DNA from: JAKVBH01 sp049800955
GTDB taxonomy: Bacteria > Pseudomonadota > Alphaproteobacteria > Rhodobacterales > Rhodobacteraceae
Length of the DNA: 64,000 nucleotides
Assembly: GCF_049800955.1 (NCBI RefSeq)
Contig: NZ_JBNAGA010000002.1
Span: forward strand, 124,001 to 188,000
Direction: 5' to 3'
The notes under the pieces were generated by a model. It saw nothing but the letters and a program-made list of their open reading frames with translations. It was not told the origin of the DNA and made no database searches. Both the position numbers and the translations under genes were made by a program. The stretch's first letter is position 1. Every line of letters starts with the position of its first letter. Of the stretch, positions 17,715-25,782 are shown in pieces.

Positions 17715-18772
17715 GCGTCACGCCCCCAATTTGCATCCTGCATCTCCCGCAGGCGTGATGCCGTGCGCTCAAATTCGAACGCACCCACACCTTCGAGATA
17801 CAGCATTTCAGGCTGCGCTGCCGCTGTGGCGATGACCTTGACCTGCGCCTCGTAGAGCGCATCCACCAGTGTCACAAAGCGCTTGGCGGCGTTGAAATTC
17901 TCGGAGCTGAGCTGAGGGATGTCTTCAAGGATGAGCACCCGCGCGGCTTCCGCCAGAGCCAGGTAATCTGCGGGGCCGAGGGCTTTGCCGCAAAGGTCAT
18001 AAAAACTCGCCCGCGCGACGCCATTGACAAAGGCAGGTATCTCAACCTCGCGCTTGTTGACCGTGAGCACAAGCGGGCGCGCCGTGGCACCCCCGAAATC
18101 TGCCCAGATCGTGCCAATCGCGGCGCGCGCGGCAGCGTCTGCGGGCGCAAAATAGACCTGTTCACCGGACAGACGATCCTGCCTGTAATCCGTGTCAGAC
18201 GCCAGCTCCCAGACCGTCATATGCTCTTTGATGAAGTCAATGAACGGCAGGAAGAGCTGACGGTTCAGCCCATCCTTGTAGAGATCATCCAGCACGCGAT
18301 TCGATGTCGTGACAACTGTGACGCCCGCGTCAAACAGCATCTCGAACAAACGCCCAACAACCATGGCATCGGTGATGTCGGTGATCTGCATTTCGTCAAA
18401 CGCGAGACAGCGGATACCCTCACTGACCTCTTTGGCAACGGGCACAAGCGCATCCTCGACGCCCCGCGCGCGCGCCGCATGCAAACCTTTGTGCACCTCC
18501 TGCATGAAGGCATGAAAATGCACGCGCCGGACCCCCTCGCCCACGGCCTCCACGAAAAGGTCCATCAACATGGACTTGCCACGCCCGACACCGCCCCAGA
18601 GATAAATACCCTTGGGCGCCTCGGCTTTCTTGCGGAAGAGCCCCCGTTTCACCGGAGTTTGCAGGGCATTCGCAAGGCGCGAAAACTCCGGCAGCACAGC
18701 TTCCTGAACCGGGTCCGGCTTCAAGGCACCGCTGGCGACCCTGTCTGCGTAGATCTCGATCACTCGTGTCAT
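17711..18772 (-). CDS. zapE: Cell division protein ZapE (AFG1-like ATPase)
   Basis: AFG1/ZapE-family ATPase of 353 residues. In E. coli ZapE affects FtsZ ring constriction; mitochondrial relatives act in protein quality control. Walker A GGVGRGKS is at 60-67, and Walker B with the family-specific CLAFDEMQITD at about 118-128. VTTSNRVLDDLYKDGLNR (sensor 1 and after) and the C-terminal AEAARVLILEDIPQL region also fit. The single ATG at 18772 opens the conserved N-terminus. It is convergent with the VPLPA-CTERM gene, sharing 4 bases. Confidence 0.94.
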   Translation of the reverse strand: MTRVIEIYADRVASGALKPDPVQEAVLPEFSRLANALQTPVKRGLFRKKAEAPKGIYLWGGVGRGKSMLMDLFVEAVGEGVRRVHFHAFMQEVHKGLHAARARGVEDALVPVAKEVSEGIRCLAFDEMQITDITDAMVVGRLFEMLFDAGVTVVTTSNRVLDDLYKDGLNRQLFLPFIDFIKEHMTVWELASDTDYRQDRLSGEQVYFAPADAAARAAIGTIWADFGGATARPLVLTVNKREVEIPAFVNGVARASFYDLCGKALGPADYLALAEAARVLILEDIPQLSSENFNAAKRFVTLVDALYEAQVKVIATAAAQPEMLYLEGVGAFEFERTASRLREMQDANWGRDA

Positions 18773-18890
18773 GGCTCCGCCATGGCCCGACGCGCGCGCG
18801 CAGTCAAGATGGGCTTATGCGACGCATCACAATTTCGCATTTGACCTTTCCGGCGGCCATGGGACATGTGAGGCCTCAAGGAGCGCCTGC

Positions 18891-20126
18891 ATGACAAAGA
18901 CCTCAATCGTCACACCCGTTCTGCTCGTCGGCTGTGCCATCATCATCGTGAATTTCTCGATCCGGGCCAGTTTCGGCGTATTTCAGATCCCCATTGCCGA
19001 TGAGTTTGGCTGGTTGCGATCAGAATTTTCGCTGGCCATCGCCATCCAGAACCTCGCCTGGGGGTTTGGCCAGCCGGTCTTTGGCGCACTGGCCGAGAAG
19101 ATCGGAGATCGCAAAGCGATTGTCATCGGGGCCATCATCTATGCGCTGGGGCTGCTGTTTTCTTCCGTCGCCACGACCCCGGGCGCGCATCAGATGCTCG
19201 AAATTCTTGTTGGTTTCGGGATTGCGGGCACCGGCTTTGGCGTGATCCTCGCGGTTGTGGGGCGCGCCAGTTCGGATGAAAACCGCTCCATGAGCCTTGC
19301 GATTGTCACGGCGGCGGGCTCTGGCGGTCAGGTCATCGGGCCGCCCGTCGCGGAATGGCTGCTGACGATGATGCCCTGGCAGATGGTCTTTGTGGTGTTT
19401 GCAATAGCAATCCTGGCGACGCTGGCGCTTTTGCCCGCGATGCGTGCGCCTGCGGTGAGCAAGGCCGAGCTGCAAGAAAGCATGGGCACCATCCTGAAAC
19501 GGGCCTTTCGGGATCCCTCTTACACCATGATCTTTCTGGGCTTTTTCGCTTGTGGCTATCAGCTCTCCTTCGTCACCGCCCATTTCCCGGCCATGGTGAC
19601 GGAATTCTGTGGCCCGATCAGCCCCGGCGGCACGCTGCATTCGCTGGGGATCACGACGACAAGCGCATTAGGCGCCATCGCGATCTCGCTCATTGGTCTC
19701 TTCAACATTGCGGGCACTTTGGCCGCAGGATGGGCGGGCAAGCGGTATTCGAAGAAATACCTGCTATCAGGCATTTACTTTGCTCGGACAATCATCGGCG
19801 CGGCGTTCATTCTCTTCCCGATCACGCCGGAGACGGTGATCCTGTTCTCGGCCGCCATGGGCGCGCTCTGGCTGGCAACGGTTCCGCTGACGGCGGGCCT
19901 CGTCGCGCATCTCTACGGGGTGCGCTACATGGGTACGCTTTATGGGGTGGTCTTCTTCTCGCACCAACTGGGCTCGTTTCTGGGCGTCTGGCTCGGCGGG
20001 CGGCTCTATGACGTGACAGGTGACTACACAGCCGTTTGGTGGGTTGGTGTGGCGGTGGGGGCCTTCTCGGCCATTGTGCATTTGCCTATTCGCGAGAACC
20101 GTAGCGCGGCACCAGCGGCGGCGTGA
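18891..20126 (+). CDS. MFS transporter, monocarboxylate/OFA-like
   Basis: Twelve-helix inner-membrane transporter of 411 residues, resembling the monocarboxylate/oxalate-formate branch of the MFS. The N-terminal IRASFGVFQIPIADEFGW and GFGQPVFGALAEKIGDRKAI (loop 2-3 motif with GD.K) are typical of that branch. The ATG at 18891 has AAGGAG 7 bases upstream. Substrate not determinable. The gene is convergent with the alpha/beta hydrolase gene, 16 bases apart. Confidence 0.9.
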   Translation: MTKTSIVTPVLLVGCAIIIVNFSIRASFGVFQIPIADEFGWLRSEFSLAIAIQNLAWGFGQPVFGALAEKIGDRKAIVIGAIIYALGLLFSSVATTPGAHQMLEILVGFGIAGTGFGVILAVVGRASSDENRSMSLAIVTAAGSGGQVIGPPVAEWLLTMMPWQMVFVVFAIAILATLALLPAMRAPAVSKAELQESMGTILKRAFRDPSYTMIFLGFFACGYQLSFVTAHFPAMVTEFCGPISPGGTLHSLGITTTSALGAIAISLIGLFNIAGTLAAGWAGKRYSKKYLLSGIYFARTIIGAAFILFPITPETVILFSAAMGALWLATVPLTAGLVAHLYGVRYMGTLYGVVFFSHQLGSFLGVWLGGRLYDVTGDYTAVWWVGVAVGAFSAIVHLPIRENRSAAPAAA

Positions 20127-20142
20127 CCCGGCGCTAGAGGTG

Positions 20143-21051
20143 CTATCCGCGCTCAGGGATCGCGGCGATCACCGCCTCTGCATGCGTATAGGCCAACCCG
20201 TGGCCCGCATCCGCGATTACGACATGGGCAACCGCGCTGTTCCATTCGCTCAGCATGTCCTTGCAGGACAATGGGATCACCTCATCGCGCGCGCCCCAGA
20301 TTGCCGTCACGGGCAGGTCCATTGCGGCAATCTTGCTGTGCTCTTTGCGCAGAGGGCTGGCCATGATGCCCCGCACGGAAGAGAGGACCGCCGGAACAAA
20401 GCCCCGGTAGTTCAGCTCATCCTGTTGCCGGTCGATGATGGCATCGACCTGCAGCTCAAGCGACCGTTCGGCCTCGGTGCCCGCGCGGTGGGCGCGGGGG
20501 TAAAAGGCGTGCATCATCCAGTCGCCCAGCAGCGGCACCTGCATCACCTGTCGCGTCAGCCCGCCCAGATCGGCACGCATCCCGCCCGGCGCGAGCAACA
20601 CCAGCTCCGAGACCTGATCGGGATGACGGGCGGCGTAATCCGTGACGATGGCACCGCCCATGGAATAGCCCAGCATGGGGATCTTGCCCTTGATCCCCAG
20701 CGCCGCACGCAGCTCGTTGATGTGGCTGCTATAGAAGCGGCCATCCTGCAATCCGCGCGGACGGTCGGAATACCCGCGCCCGAAATGGTCATAGGTGATG
20801 ACACGGTGCCCGCGCGCGACCAGCGCAGGCACGATGGCGTCAAAAACAAAAGAGGGCGTGGTGAGCCCATGGACCAACAGATAGGGCGCGCCGTCCTCGG
20901 GCCCAAACTCCCGCACATAGGTCAGACCGCGCGAGAGCGGCAGCAGACGCCCCGGCAGCCCCGCACGCCTGCCTGCGACATCCAGCCGGAAGAGCTCCAC
21001 CGCGAAGGGTGCAACCGCCACCAGCGCGATTAGGCCAAGCGCTACGAACAT
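20143..21051 (-). CDS. Alpha/beta hydrolase
   Basis: A 302-residue hydrolase of the alpha/beta fold. The N-terminal hydrophobic segment (about residues 1-20) may anchor it in the membrane. The oxyanion region is VHGLTTP (60-66), the nucleophile elbow GYSMGG with Ser130, the acid in WGARDEVIP and the base in GHGLAYT. The strand-4 segment YDHFGRGYSDRP is typical of esterase and lyase-like members. It is the last gene of a four-gene overlapping unit, overlapping the ornithine cyclodeaminase-family gene by 10 bases. Substrate unknown. Confidence 0.9.
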   Translation of the reverse strand: MFVALGLIALVAVAPFAVELFRLDVAGRRAGLPGRLLPLSRGLTYVREFGPEDGAPYLLVHGLTTPSFVFDAIVPALVARGHRVITYDHFGRGYSDRPRGLQDGRFYSSHINELRAALGIKGKIPMLGYSMGGAIVTDYAARHPDQVSELVLLAPGGMRADLGGLTRQVMQVPLLGDWMMHAFYPRAHRAGTEAERSLELQVDAIIDRQQDELNYRGFVPAVLSSVRGIMASPLRKEHSKIAAMDLPVTAIWGARDEVIPLSCKDMLSEWNSAVAHVVIADAGHGLAYTHAEAVIAAIPERG

Positions 21052-21944
21052 GCGTCCAGCACATAGCGCGCGACCATCAGGTCGAGATGCGCGCCGCCCC
21101 CGTTTTTAAACAGCGTGATCTCATCGGCGCTCTCGCGGCGCATCGCGTCGGGCTCATAGAAGCTCGCAAGCAGATCGTTTCGCGTGATGGTGCCGGCCTG
21201 TAGCGGGATCTCGATCTCGCCGATATGGCCGATGGTCGTCTCGCGGCTATCGACGAAGATGCGCGCACGGCGCAGGGCGGTATCGTCCACCTCGCGCATA
21301 TCGGGGCGGTAGGCGCCGATGAGGTCCACATGCTGGCCCGGTTGCAGCCAATCGCCCTTGAGGATCGGCTCTATCGTCATCGTGGCGGAGGTGATGATGT
21401 CGGCCCCGCGCACGGCCTCCTCCAGATCGCCCGCCACCTGAGCGCCCATCTCGGCCGCCAGCGCCTCTGCCTTGGAGGCCGTGCGATTCCAGATGGTGAA
21501 TTCCGCGCCGGGAAAGCCTGCGCTGTAGGCCTCGATCAGAGCGCGGGCCACGGTCCCTGCCCCCAGAACGAGGATCCTGCGGCTGTCAGGGCGCGCCAGG
21601 CTGAGCGCCCCCAGCAGGGAATCCCCAGCGGTTTTCCACTTGGTCACGAGGTGAAAATCGACCATGGCGGAGAGCTGGCCCGTCTCATTGTCAAACAGGC
21701 TCACCGCGCCGTTGACAGTGGGCAGATCAAAGCGCGCATTGCCCGGGTGGATCGTCGCGGTCTTGACCAGCGCGCCCAGCCCATCGATCCAGGCCGCGCG
21801 GCTCAGGATCGTATCGTCGCCGCGATAGAGGAACGTGTCTCCAATCTCGGCGCGGGGGCGTTTGTGACCCGCCTTCAGGGCTTCCGTCAGCGCCAGCCAA
21901 TCGAGCTTGGTCTCGGCCTCGCGGGTGATGAAAGGAGGCGTCAT
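21042..21944 (-). CDS. Ornithine cyclodeaminase/mu-crystallin family protein
   Basis: NAD(P)-dependent enzyme of 300 residues in the ornithine cyclodeaminase/mu-crystallin family. Members deaminate and cyclise ornithine or reduce cyclic imino acids such as pyrroline-2-carboxylate. The substrate-binding region carries LVTKWKTAGDSLLGA, and the Rossmann fold begins ILVLGAGTVARALI and includes IWNRTASKAEALA. It overlaps the HAD gene by 4 bases (ATGA) and the hydrolase gene by 10. The substrate cannot be read from sequence; beside an asparaginase-type enzyme, an amino-acid role is plausible. Confidence 0.88.
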   Translation of the reverse strand: MTPPFITREAETKLDWLALTEALKAGHKRPRAEIGDTFLYRGDDTILSRAAWIDGLGALVKTATIHPGNARFDLPTVNGAVSLFDNETGQLSAMVDFHLVTKWKTAGDSLLGALSLARPDSRRILVLGAGTVARALIEAYSAGFPGAEFTIWNRTASKAEALAAEMGAQVAGDLEEAVRGADIITSATMTIEPILKGDWLQPGQHVDLIGAYRPDMREVDDTALRRARIFVDSRETTIGHIGEIEIPLQAGTITRNDLLASFYEPDAMRRESADEITLFKNGGGAHLDLMVARYVLDACS

Positions 21945-22561
21945 TGCGCTTCCTCCTCGGTGAGAAGGCCCTCGGAGATGAGCCTTTCGGCAAAGCCATC
22001 CGGCCCCTTAAAGAGATGCACCTGCCAGCCGCGCGCGGCGGCGGCGTCGATATTCTCGGGCTTGTCATCGGTGAAGAGCAGGCGCGCAGGCGCGACACCG
22101 CTGTCCTTCTCGACAATCTCGTAGATAGCCGGATCAGGCTTCATGACCTTGAGACGCCCCGAGACGTAGCGGCGGTCAAAATCGGCAAAGAAAGGATACA
22201 TCTTCTGGGCGATATCGAAGGTTTCATCCCCGAAGTTCGACAGCGCAAAGACCGGTACGCGCTTGGCTTTCAGCGCATGCAGGAGCCGCACGGAGCGGTC
22301 GATGCGTGGGGTGACCATCTGGTGCCAATGCTCGGGCCAGAGCATGATCTCGCGGGCGTATTCGGGATGTTTTGCGGCGAGCTCCGCGAAGCTCTGGCGG
22401 AAGGGCGCGCCAAGATCAATTGCATCATTGACCTCCAGCATGGGCACGGCGTCAAAGAGCGCGCGTCGGCGGTCCTCGCCGATCAGCTCGTCAAAGACCG
22501 CCTCTGGCCGCCACTCGATGAAAATCCAGCCAATATCAAAGACAACTGCGTCAACACTCAT
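21941..22561 (-). CDS. HAD-IA family hydrolase
   Basis: Haloacid-dehalogenase superfamily hydrolase of 206 residues, similar to YihX-like sugar phosphatases. Motif I is VVFDIGWIFIEW with nucleophile Asp9; the second Asp is replaced by Gly as in YihX, and Trp stands where Asn is usual. Motif II is ALSNFGDE, motif III Lys lies in VMKPDPAIYEIV and motif IV is FTDDKPENIDAA. A helical cap sits between motifs I and II. It shares ATGA overlaps of 4 bases with both neighbours, so coupled translation is likely. Substrate unknown. Confidence 0.9.
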   Translation of the reverse strand: MSVDAVVFDIGWIFIEWRPEAVFDELIGEDRRRALFDAVPMLEVNDAIDLGAPFRQSFAELAAKHPEYAREIMLWPEHWHQMVTPRIDRSVRLLHALKAKRVPVFALSNFGDETFDIAQKMYPFFADFDRRYVSGRLKVMKPDPAIYEIVEKDSGVAPARLLFTDDKPENIDAAAARGWQVHLFKGPDGFAERLISEGLLTEEEAQ

Positions 22562-23562
22562 GGGGCAAATCCTTCTGCGGGGCGGGTCGCGCCGGTTTCT
22601 ATGCCGCGCGAGTTTTTGATCGGAGCGTTGATGTAATCCTGTGCTGCAGCGTCGAGCACGCCGAGCGACACCAGCACATGGGCGATGGCAGCCTCGGCAG
22701 CGCGGGTCGCACCATCAGCAATCTTGAGGGCGACACCAAGCCCCTGTTTGGGCAGGATGGCCACGAAATAGCCCTCCGCCCCGGTCTTGATGGCAACGCC
22801 GTCCATTGCGCGCATCAGGTTGGTGCAGGCCCGGCGTTCGCCCGCCACATAGTCTGGATGGGTGTGCATCGCCTCAACAAGCTGCGCCGCGGCGCGGCTC
22901 ATCACATCCGACCGCGTGCCAGCGGCAGCAAACCATGCCATGGCCCGGGCCATGCCCTCCATGCTGGCCGCGTGATTAGGGGCGGAACAGCCGTCGATGC
23001 CATAGCCCGGCGAGGTCTCCTGCGTGACCTCCTCAAACGCCTCCAGCACGGCCTTTTGCACGGGATGATCGATCTCGAGATATTCCAATTCACCGCCCAG
23101 ATGCTGCGCCAGCATCAAAAAGCCCGTGTGCTTGCCAGAACAATTGTTGTGCTCCTGCCCTGGTGTGCCGTGGGCGCGGATCATGGCGAACTTGGCATCG
23201 CGGTCCCATGGGGCTTGTGGGCCACAGCGCAGATCATCCGGGGAGAGGCCCAGTTCGCCTAGCCACATGGTGACTTCATCGGTATGGATCGCGCCACCCT
23301 GATGCGACGCGCAAGCCAGCGCCAGACGATGTTTGGGCAAGGTTTGCCCGACCCCGGAGGTCAGCAGAGGCAGGGCCTGGATCATCTTGGCAGACGAGCG
23401 CGGATAGACCAAAGCCTTGGGATCGCCCCAGCTGGCGACCAGGCCCTTGGCATCGCAGATCGCGACATGTCCGAGGTGTTGGCTTTCCAAGCGGCCTCCC
23501 CGCCATATATCCACCAGAGGCTGGGCCTTCGCATGAGGCGCGTCGGGGGATGGGTTGCACAT
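22558..23562 (-). CDS. Asparaginase, Rhizobium etli ReAV type
   Basis: A 334-residue asparaginase of the thermolabile rhizobial class, unrelated to E. coli AnsA/AnsB. It would hydrolyse L-asparagine to aspartate and ammonia. The SxxK motif is YPRSSAK (Ser56/Lys59), and the metal-site residues described for ReAV are matched by Cys141 and Lys144 in NNCSGKHTGF and Cys192 in GIDGCSAPNH. It heads a four-gene minus-strand unit with the HAD, ornithine cyclodeaminase-family and alpha/beta hydrolase genes. It is divergent from the IalB gene; the 168 bases between should hold both promoters. Confidence 0.9.
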   Translation of the reverse strand: MCNPSPDAPHAKAQPLVDIWRGGRLESQHLGHVAICDAKGLVASWGDPKALVYPRSSAKMIQALPLLTSGVGQTLPKHRLALACASHQGGAIHTDEVTMWLGELGLSPDDLRCGPQAPWDRDAKFAMIRAHGTPGQEHNNCSGKHTGFLMLAQHLGGELEYLEIDHPVQKAVLEAFEEVTQETSPGYGIDGCSAPNHAASMEGMARAMAWFAAAGTRSDVMSRAAAQLVEAMHTHPDYVAGERRACTNLMRAMDGVAIKTGAEGYFVAILPKQGLGVALKIADGATRAAEAAIAHVLVSLGVLDAAAQDYINAPIKNSRGIETGATRPAEGFAP

Positions 23563-23730
23563 GTCTCACCTCTTGATATTGGGCGGTTTTTTGCCACTTG
23601 GGCCTTTCGCCCATCGCGCGTTTCAGGCTAATGTGCTTTCGTCGAGAAGAAAATGGGCGCTGGCAAAGAACCCCGTCGAGAGGGTAGCAGTGTCTGAATT
23701 GAGGCCAGGACAGCTTGGAGGCTGGACAAA

Positions 23731-24258
23731 ATGAATTTTCGTTTTGCTGCGGCATGGATTGCAGCGGGCACGTTGGCGGCAAGCGCCGCCATCGCGCAGG
23801 AAGAAAGCACCAATCGCGTATCCACGAATACGGATTGGAGCGTTTTTGTCGAAGACAATCCGACAGAATGCTGGGCCGTGTCGCGCCCCAAAGAGACGGT
23901 CAATACGCGCGATGGGCGCGTCGTGGCGGTGCGCCGGGGCGATATTCTTTTGTTTGTCTTCTACCGGCCCAGTGCCAACGTAAAAGGGCAAGTCAGCTTC
24001 ACGGGCGGATATCCGTTCGCCAGCGGCTCTACCGTCAGCCTTGAGATCAGCGGCAACAATTTTGAGCTCTATACCGATGGGGAATGGGCCTGGCCTGCAA
24101 CGCCTGCGGATGATGCCCGTATTGTCGCGGCGATGAAAGCCGGCGCAGAAGCCACGTTGACCGCACGGTCCTCCCGGGGCACGCAGACCAAGGACACCTT
24201 CTCGCTCCTGGGCTTTACTGCGGCATCTGAGGACGCGGACAAACGCTGTTCGAATTAA
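23731..24258 (+). CDS. Invasion-associated locus B (IalB) family protein
   Basis: Periplasmic protein of 175 residues in the IalB family, named after a Bartonella protein involved in erythrocyte invasion; in free-living marine relatives its role is unknown. A signal peptide (MNFRFAAAWIAAGTLAAS, cleavage probably after AIA) is followed by the single domain with SVFVEDNPTECWAVSRP, VSFTGGYPFASGSTV and DDARIVAAMKAGAEATLTA. The family's cysteine pair is present (one in TECW, one in the C-terminal KRCSN). GGAGG precedes the ATG. A tandem repeat follows the stop codon. Confidence 0.82.
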   Translation: MNFRFAAAWIAAGTLAASAAIAQEESTNRVSTNTDWSVFVEDNPTECWAVSRPKETVNTRDGRVVAVRRGDILLFVFYRPSANVKGQVSFTGGYPFASGSTVSLEISGNNFELYTDGEWAWPATPADDARIVAAMKAGAEATLTARSSRGTQTKDTFSLLGFTAASEDADKRCSN

Positions 24259-24268
24259 TCCGGCAGGA

Positions 24269-24375
24269 TTGGGGGGCAGCCCCCAATCGCACGTATATTT
24301 GGGAGCCAGCCCCCAAACGCAGGTATATTTGGGGGCCAGCCCCCAAACCCCCGGAGTTTATTGGCAAGATGAAGA
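24269..24375 (+). repeat. Three tandem 30-bp hairpin units plus conserved tail
   Basis: Three consecutive 30-bp units start at 24271, 24301 and 24331. Each is a G-run, CAG and C-run hairpin ending AAA or AAT; the first two then end in GTATATTT. The third forms a perfect stem TTTGGGGG / CCCCCAAA (24328-24347) and continues into CCCCCGGAGTTTATT and GGCAAGATGAAG, like the tails of the copies at 2926 and 54046. It occupies the IalB-rlmN gap, where it may act as a transcription barrier. No spacers, so it is not a CRISPR array. Confidence 0.8.
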
Positions 24376-24462
24376 CACGGCCTTGGACTTTCATGGCCGA
24401 TTTTCTTTTGAATTGCACAGCGAATCCTATATTGGGCGGCATCCATCGCAGAGGCTGAGATT

Positions 24463-25635
24463 ATGAGCGCGCCAATTACGCAGGACGTTTTGACGATCCC
24501 CCGCAAATTGCCTGAGGGCCCTATCAACCTCGTCGGGCTGACACGGGCCCAGCTCCGTGAGACGCTGATCAACGCAGGCACGCCTGAAAAGCAGGCGAAG
24601 ATGCGGGTGGGCCAGATTTGGCAATGGATTTATCAATGGGGCGTGCGTGATTTCGCGGAGATGACCAATCTCTCCAAAGCCTACCGCGCAGAGTTGGCTG
24701 AAACTTTCGTGATCGAGGTGCCTGAGGTGGTCTCCAAACAGGTGTCGGCGGATGGCACGCGGAAGTACCTTGTGCGGATCGCAGGCGGCCATGAAGTTGA
24801 GGTTGTCTATATCCCCGAGGAGAACCGGGGCACCTTGTGTATTTCCAGTCAGGTGGGCTGTACGCTGACCTGTTCGTTCTGCCACACGGGCACACAAAAG
24901 CTTGTCCGCAATCTGACGGCGGGTGAGATCATCGGGCAGGTCATGGTCGCGCGCGACGATCTGGGCGAATGGCCCGAACGCGGCGCGCCCAAGGATGAGA
25001 CGCGGCTGTTGTCGAACATCGTGCTGATGGGGATGGGCGAGCCGCTCTACAATTTCGAGGGCGTGCGCGACGCGATGCAGATTGCGATGGATGCCGAGGG
25101 CATTCAACTCTCACGGCGCCGGATCACGCTCTCGACCTCGGGCGTCGTGCCCGAGATTGCCAAGACCGCCGAGGAGATCGGTTGCCTGCTGGCGGTTTCG
25201 TTCCATGCGACAACCGATGAGGTGCGCGACAAACTCGTGCCGATCAACAAGAAGTGGAACATCGCCGAGCTGCTCGACGCGCTGCGCGCTTACCCCCGGC
25301 TCAGCAATTCGGAGCGGATCACCTTTGAATATGTGATGCTCAAGGATGTGAACGACAGCGATGCTGACGCGCGGCGGCTCGTCAAACTCATTCAGGGCAT
25401 TCCCGCCAAGATCAACCTGATCCCCTTCAACGAATGGCCCGGCGCGCCGTATGAGCGCTCGGATTGGGACCGGATCCAGAGCTTCGCCGATATTATCCAC
25501 AAGGCGGGCTACGCCTCTCCGATCCGCACACCGCGCGGCGAGGACATCATGGCGGCCTGTGGCCAGTTGAAATCCGCGACCGAGCGTGCGCGCAAGAGCC
25601 GCAAGCAGATTGAAGCGGAGACGCGGGCGGGGTGA
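24463..25635 (+). CDS. rlmN: 23S rRNA (adenine2503-C2)/tRNA methyltransferase RlmN
   Basis: Radical-SAM methyltransferase of 390 residues that methylates C2 of A2503 in 23S rRNA and A37 in some tRNAs. The iron-sulfur cluster cysteines are C133, C137 and C140 in GCTLTCSFCHTG; the methyl-carrying cysteine is C366 in MAACGQL. MGMGEPLYNFEGV and STSGVVPEI are typical SAM and substrate contacts. The ATG at 24463 gives a family-length N-terminus. The repeat upstream probably separates its transcript from the IalB gene. Confidence 0.97.
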   Translation: MSAPITQDVLTIPRKLPEGPINLVGLTRAQLRETLINAGTPEKQAKMRVGQIWQWIYQWGVRDFAEMTNLSKAYRAELAETFVIEVPEVVSKQVSADGTRKYLVRIAGGHEVEVVYIPEENRGTLCISSQVGCTLTCSFCHTGTQKLVRNLTAGEIIGQVMVARDDLGEWPERGAPKDETRLLSNIVLMGMGEPLYNFEGVRDAMQIAMDAEGIQLSRRRITLSTSGVVPEIAKTAEEIGCLLAVSFHATTDEVRDKLVPINKKWNIAELLDALRAYPRLSNSERITFEYVMLKDVNDSDADARRLVKLIQGIPAKINLIPFNEWPGAPYERSDWDRIQSFADIIHKAGYASPIRTPRGEDIMAACGQLKSATERARKSRKQIEAETRAG

Positions 25636-25741
25636 GGCCCGAAGCAGATACCTCTAGCCGGAACGATGGGCGAATGATTTCGCCAGCGCGGCGGCATAGT
25701 CGCGACAGATGTCATCTTCGCGGTAGCTGACTATGCTTTGG

Positions 25742-25757
25742 CACGATAAGTATCGTG
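25742..25757. promoter_or_regulatory. Palindrome CACGATA-N2-TATCGTG, possible operator
   Basis: A perfect inverted repeat of 7-bp arms with a 2-base centre lies 25 bases before the DUF2254 start codon, where a promoter or operator would be expected. The arms are too close for an RNA hairpin, so a dimeric DNA-binding protein is the natural reading. No regulator gene is adjacent. Confidence 0.45.
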
Positions 25758-25782
25758 TCGTCCAATCGGCCCTGGGGTACAC

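Noticed and set aside
24269..24375. Possible CRISPR array
   Set aside because: Units are directly contiguous with no unique spacers, only three in number, and no cas genes are in the window.
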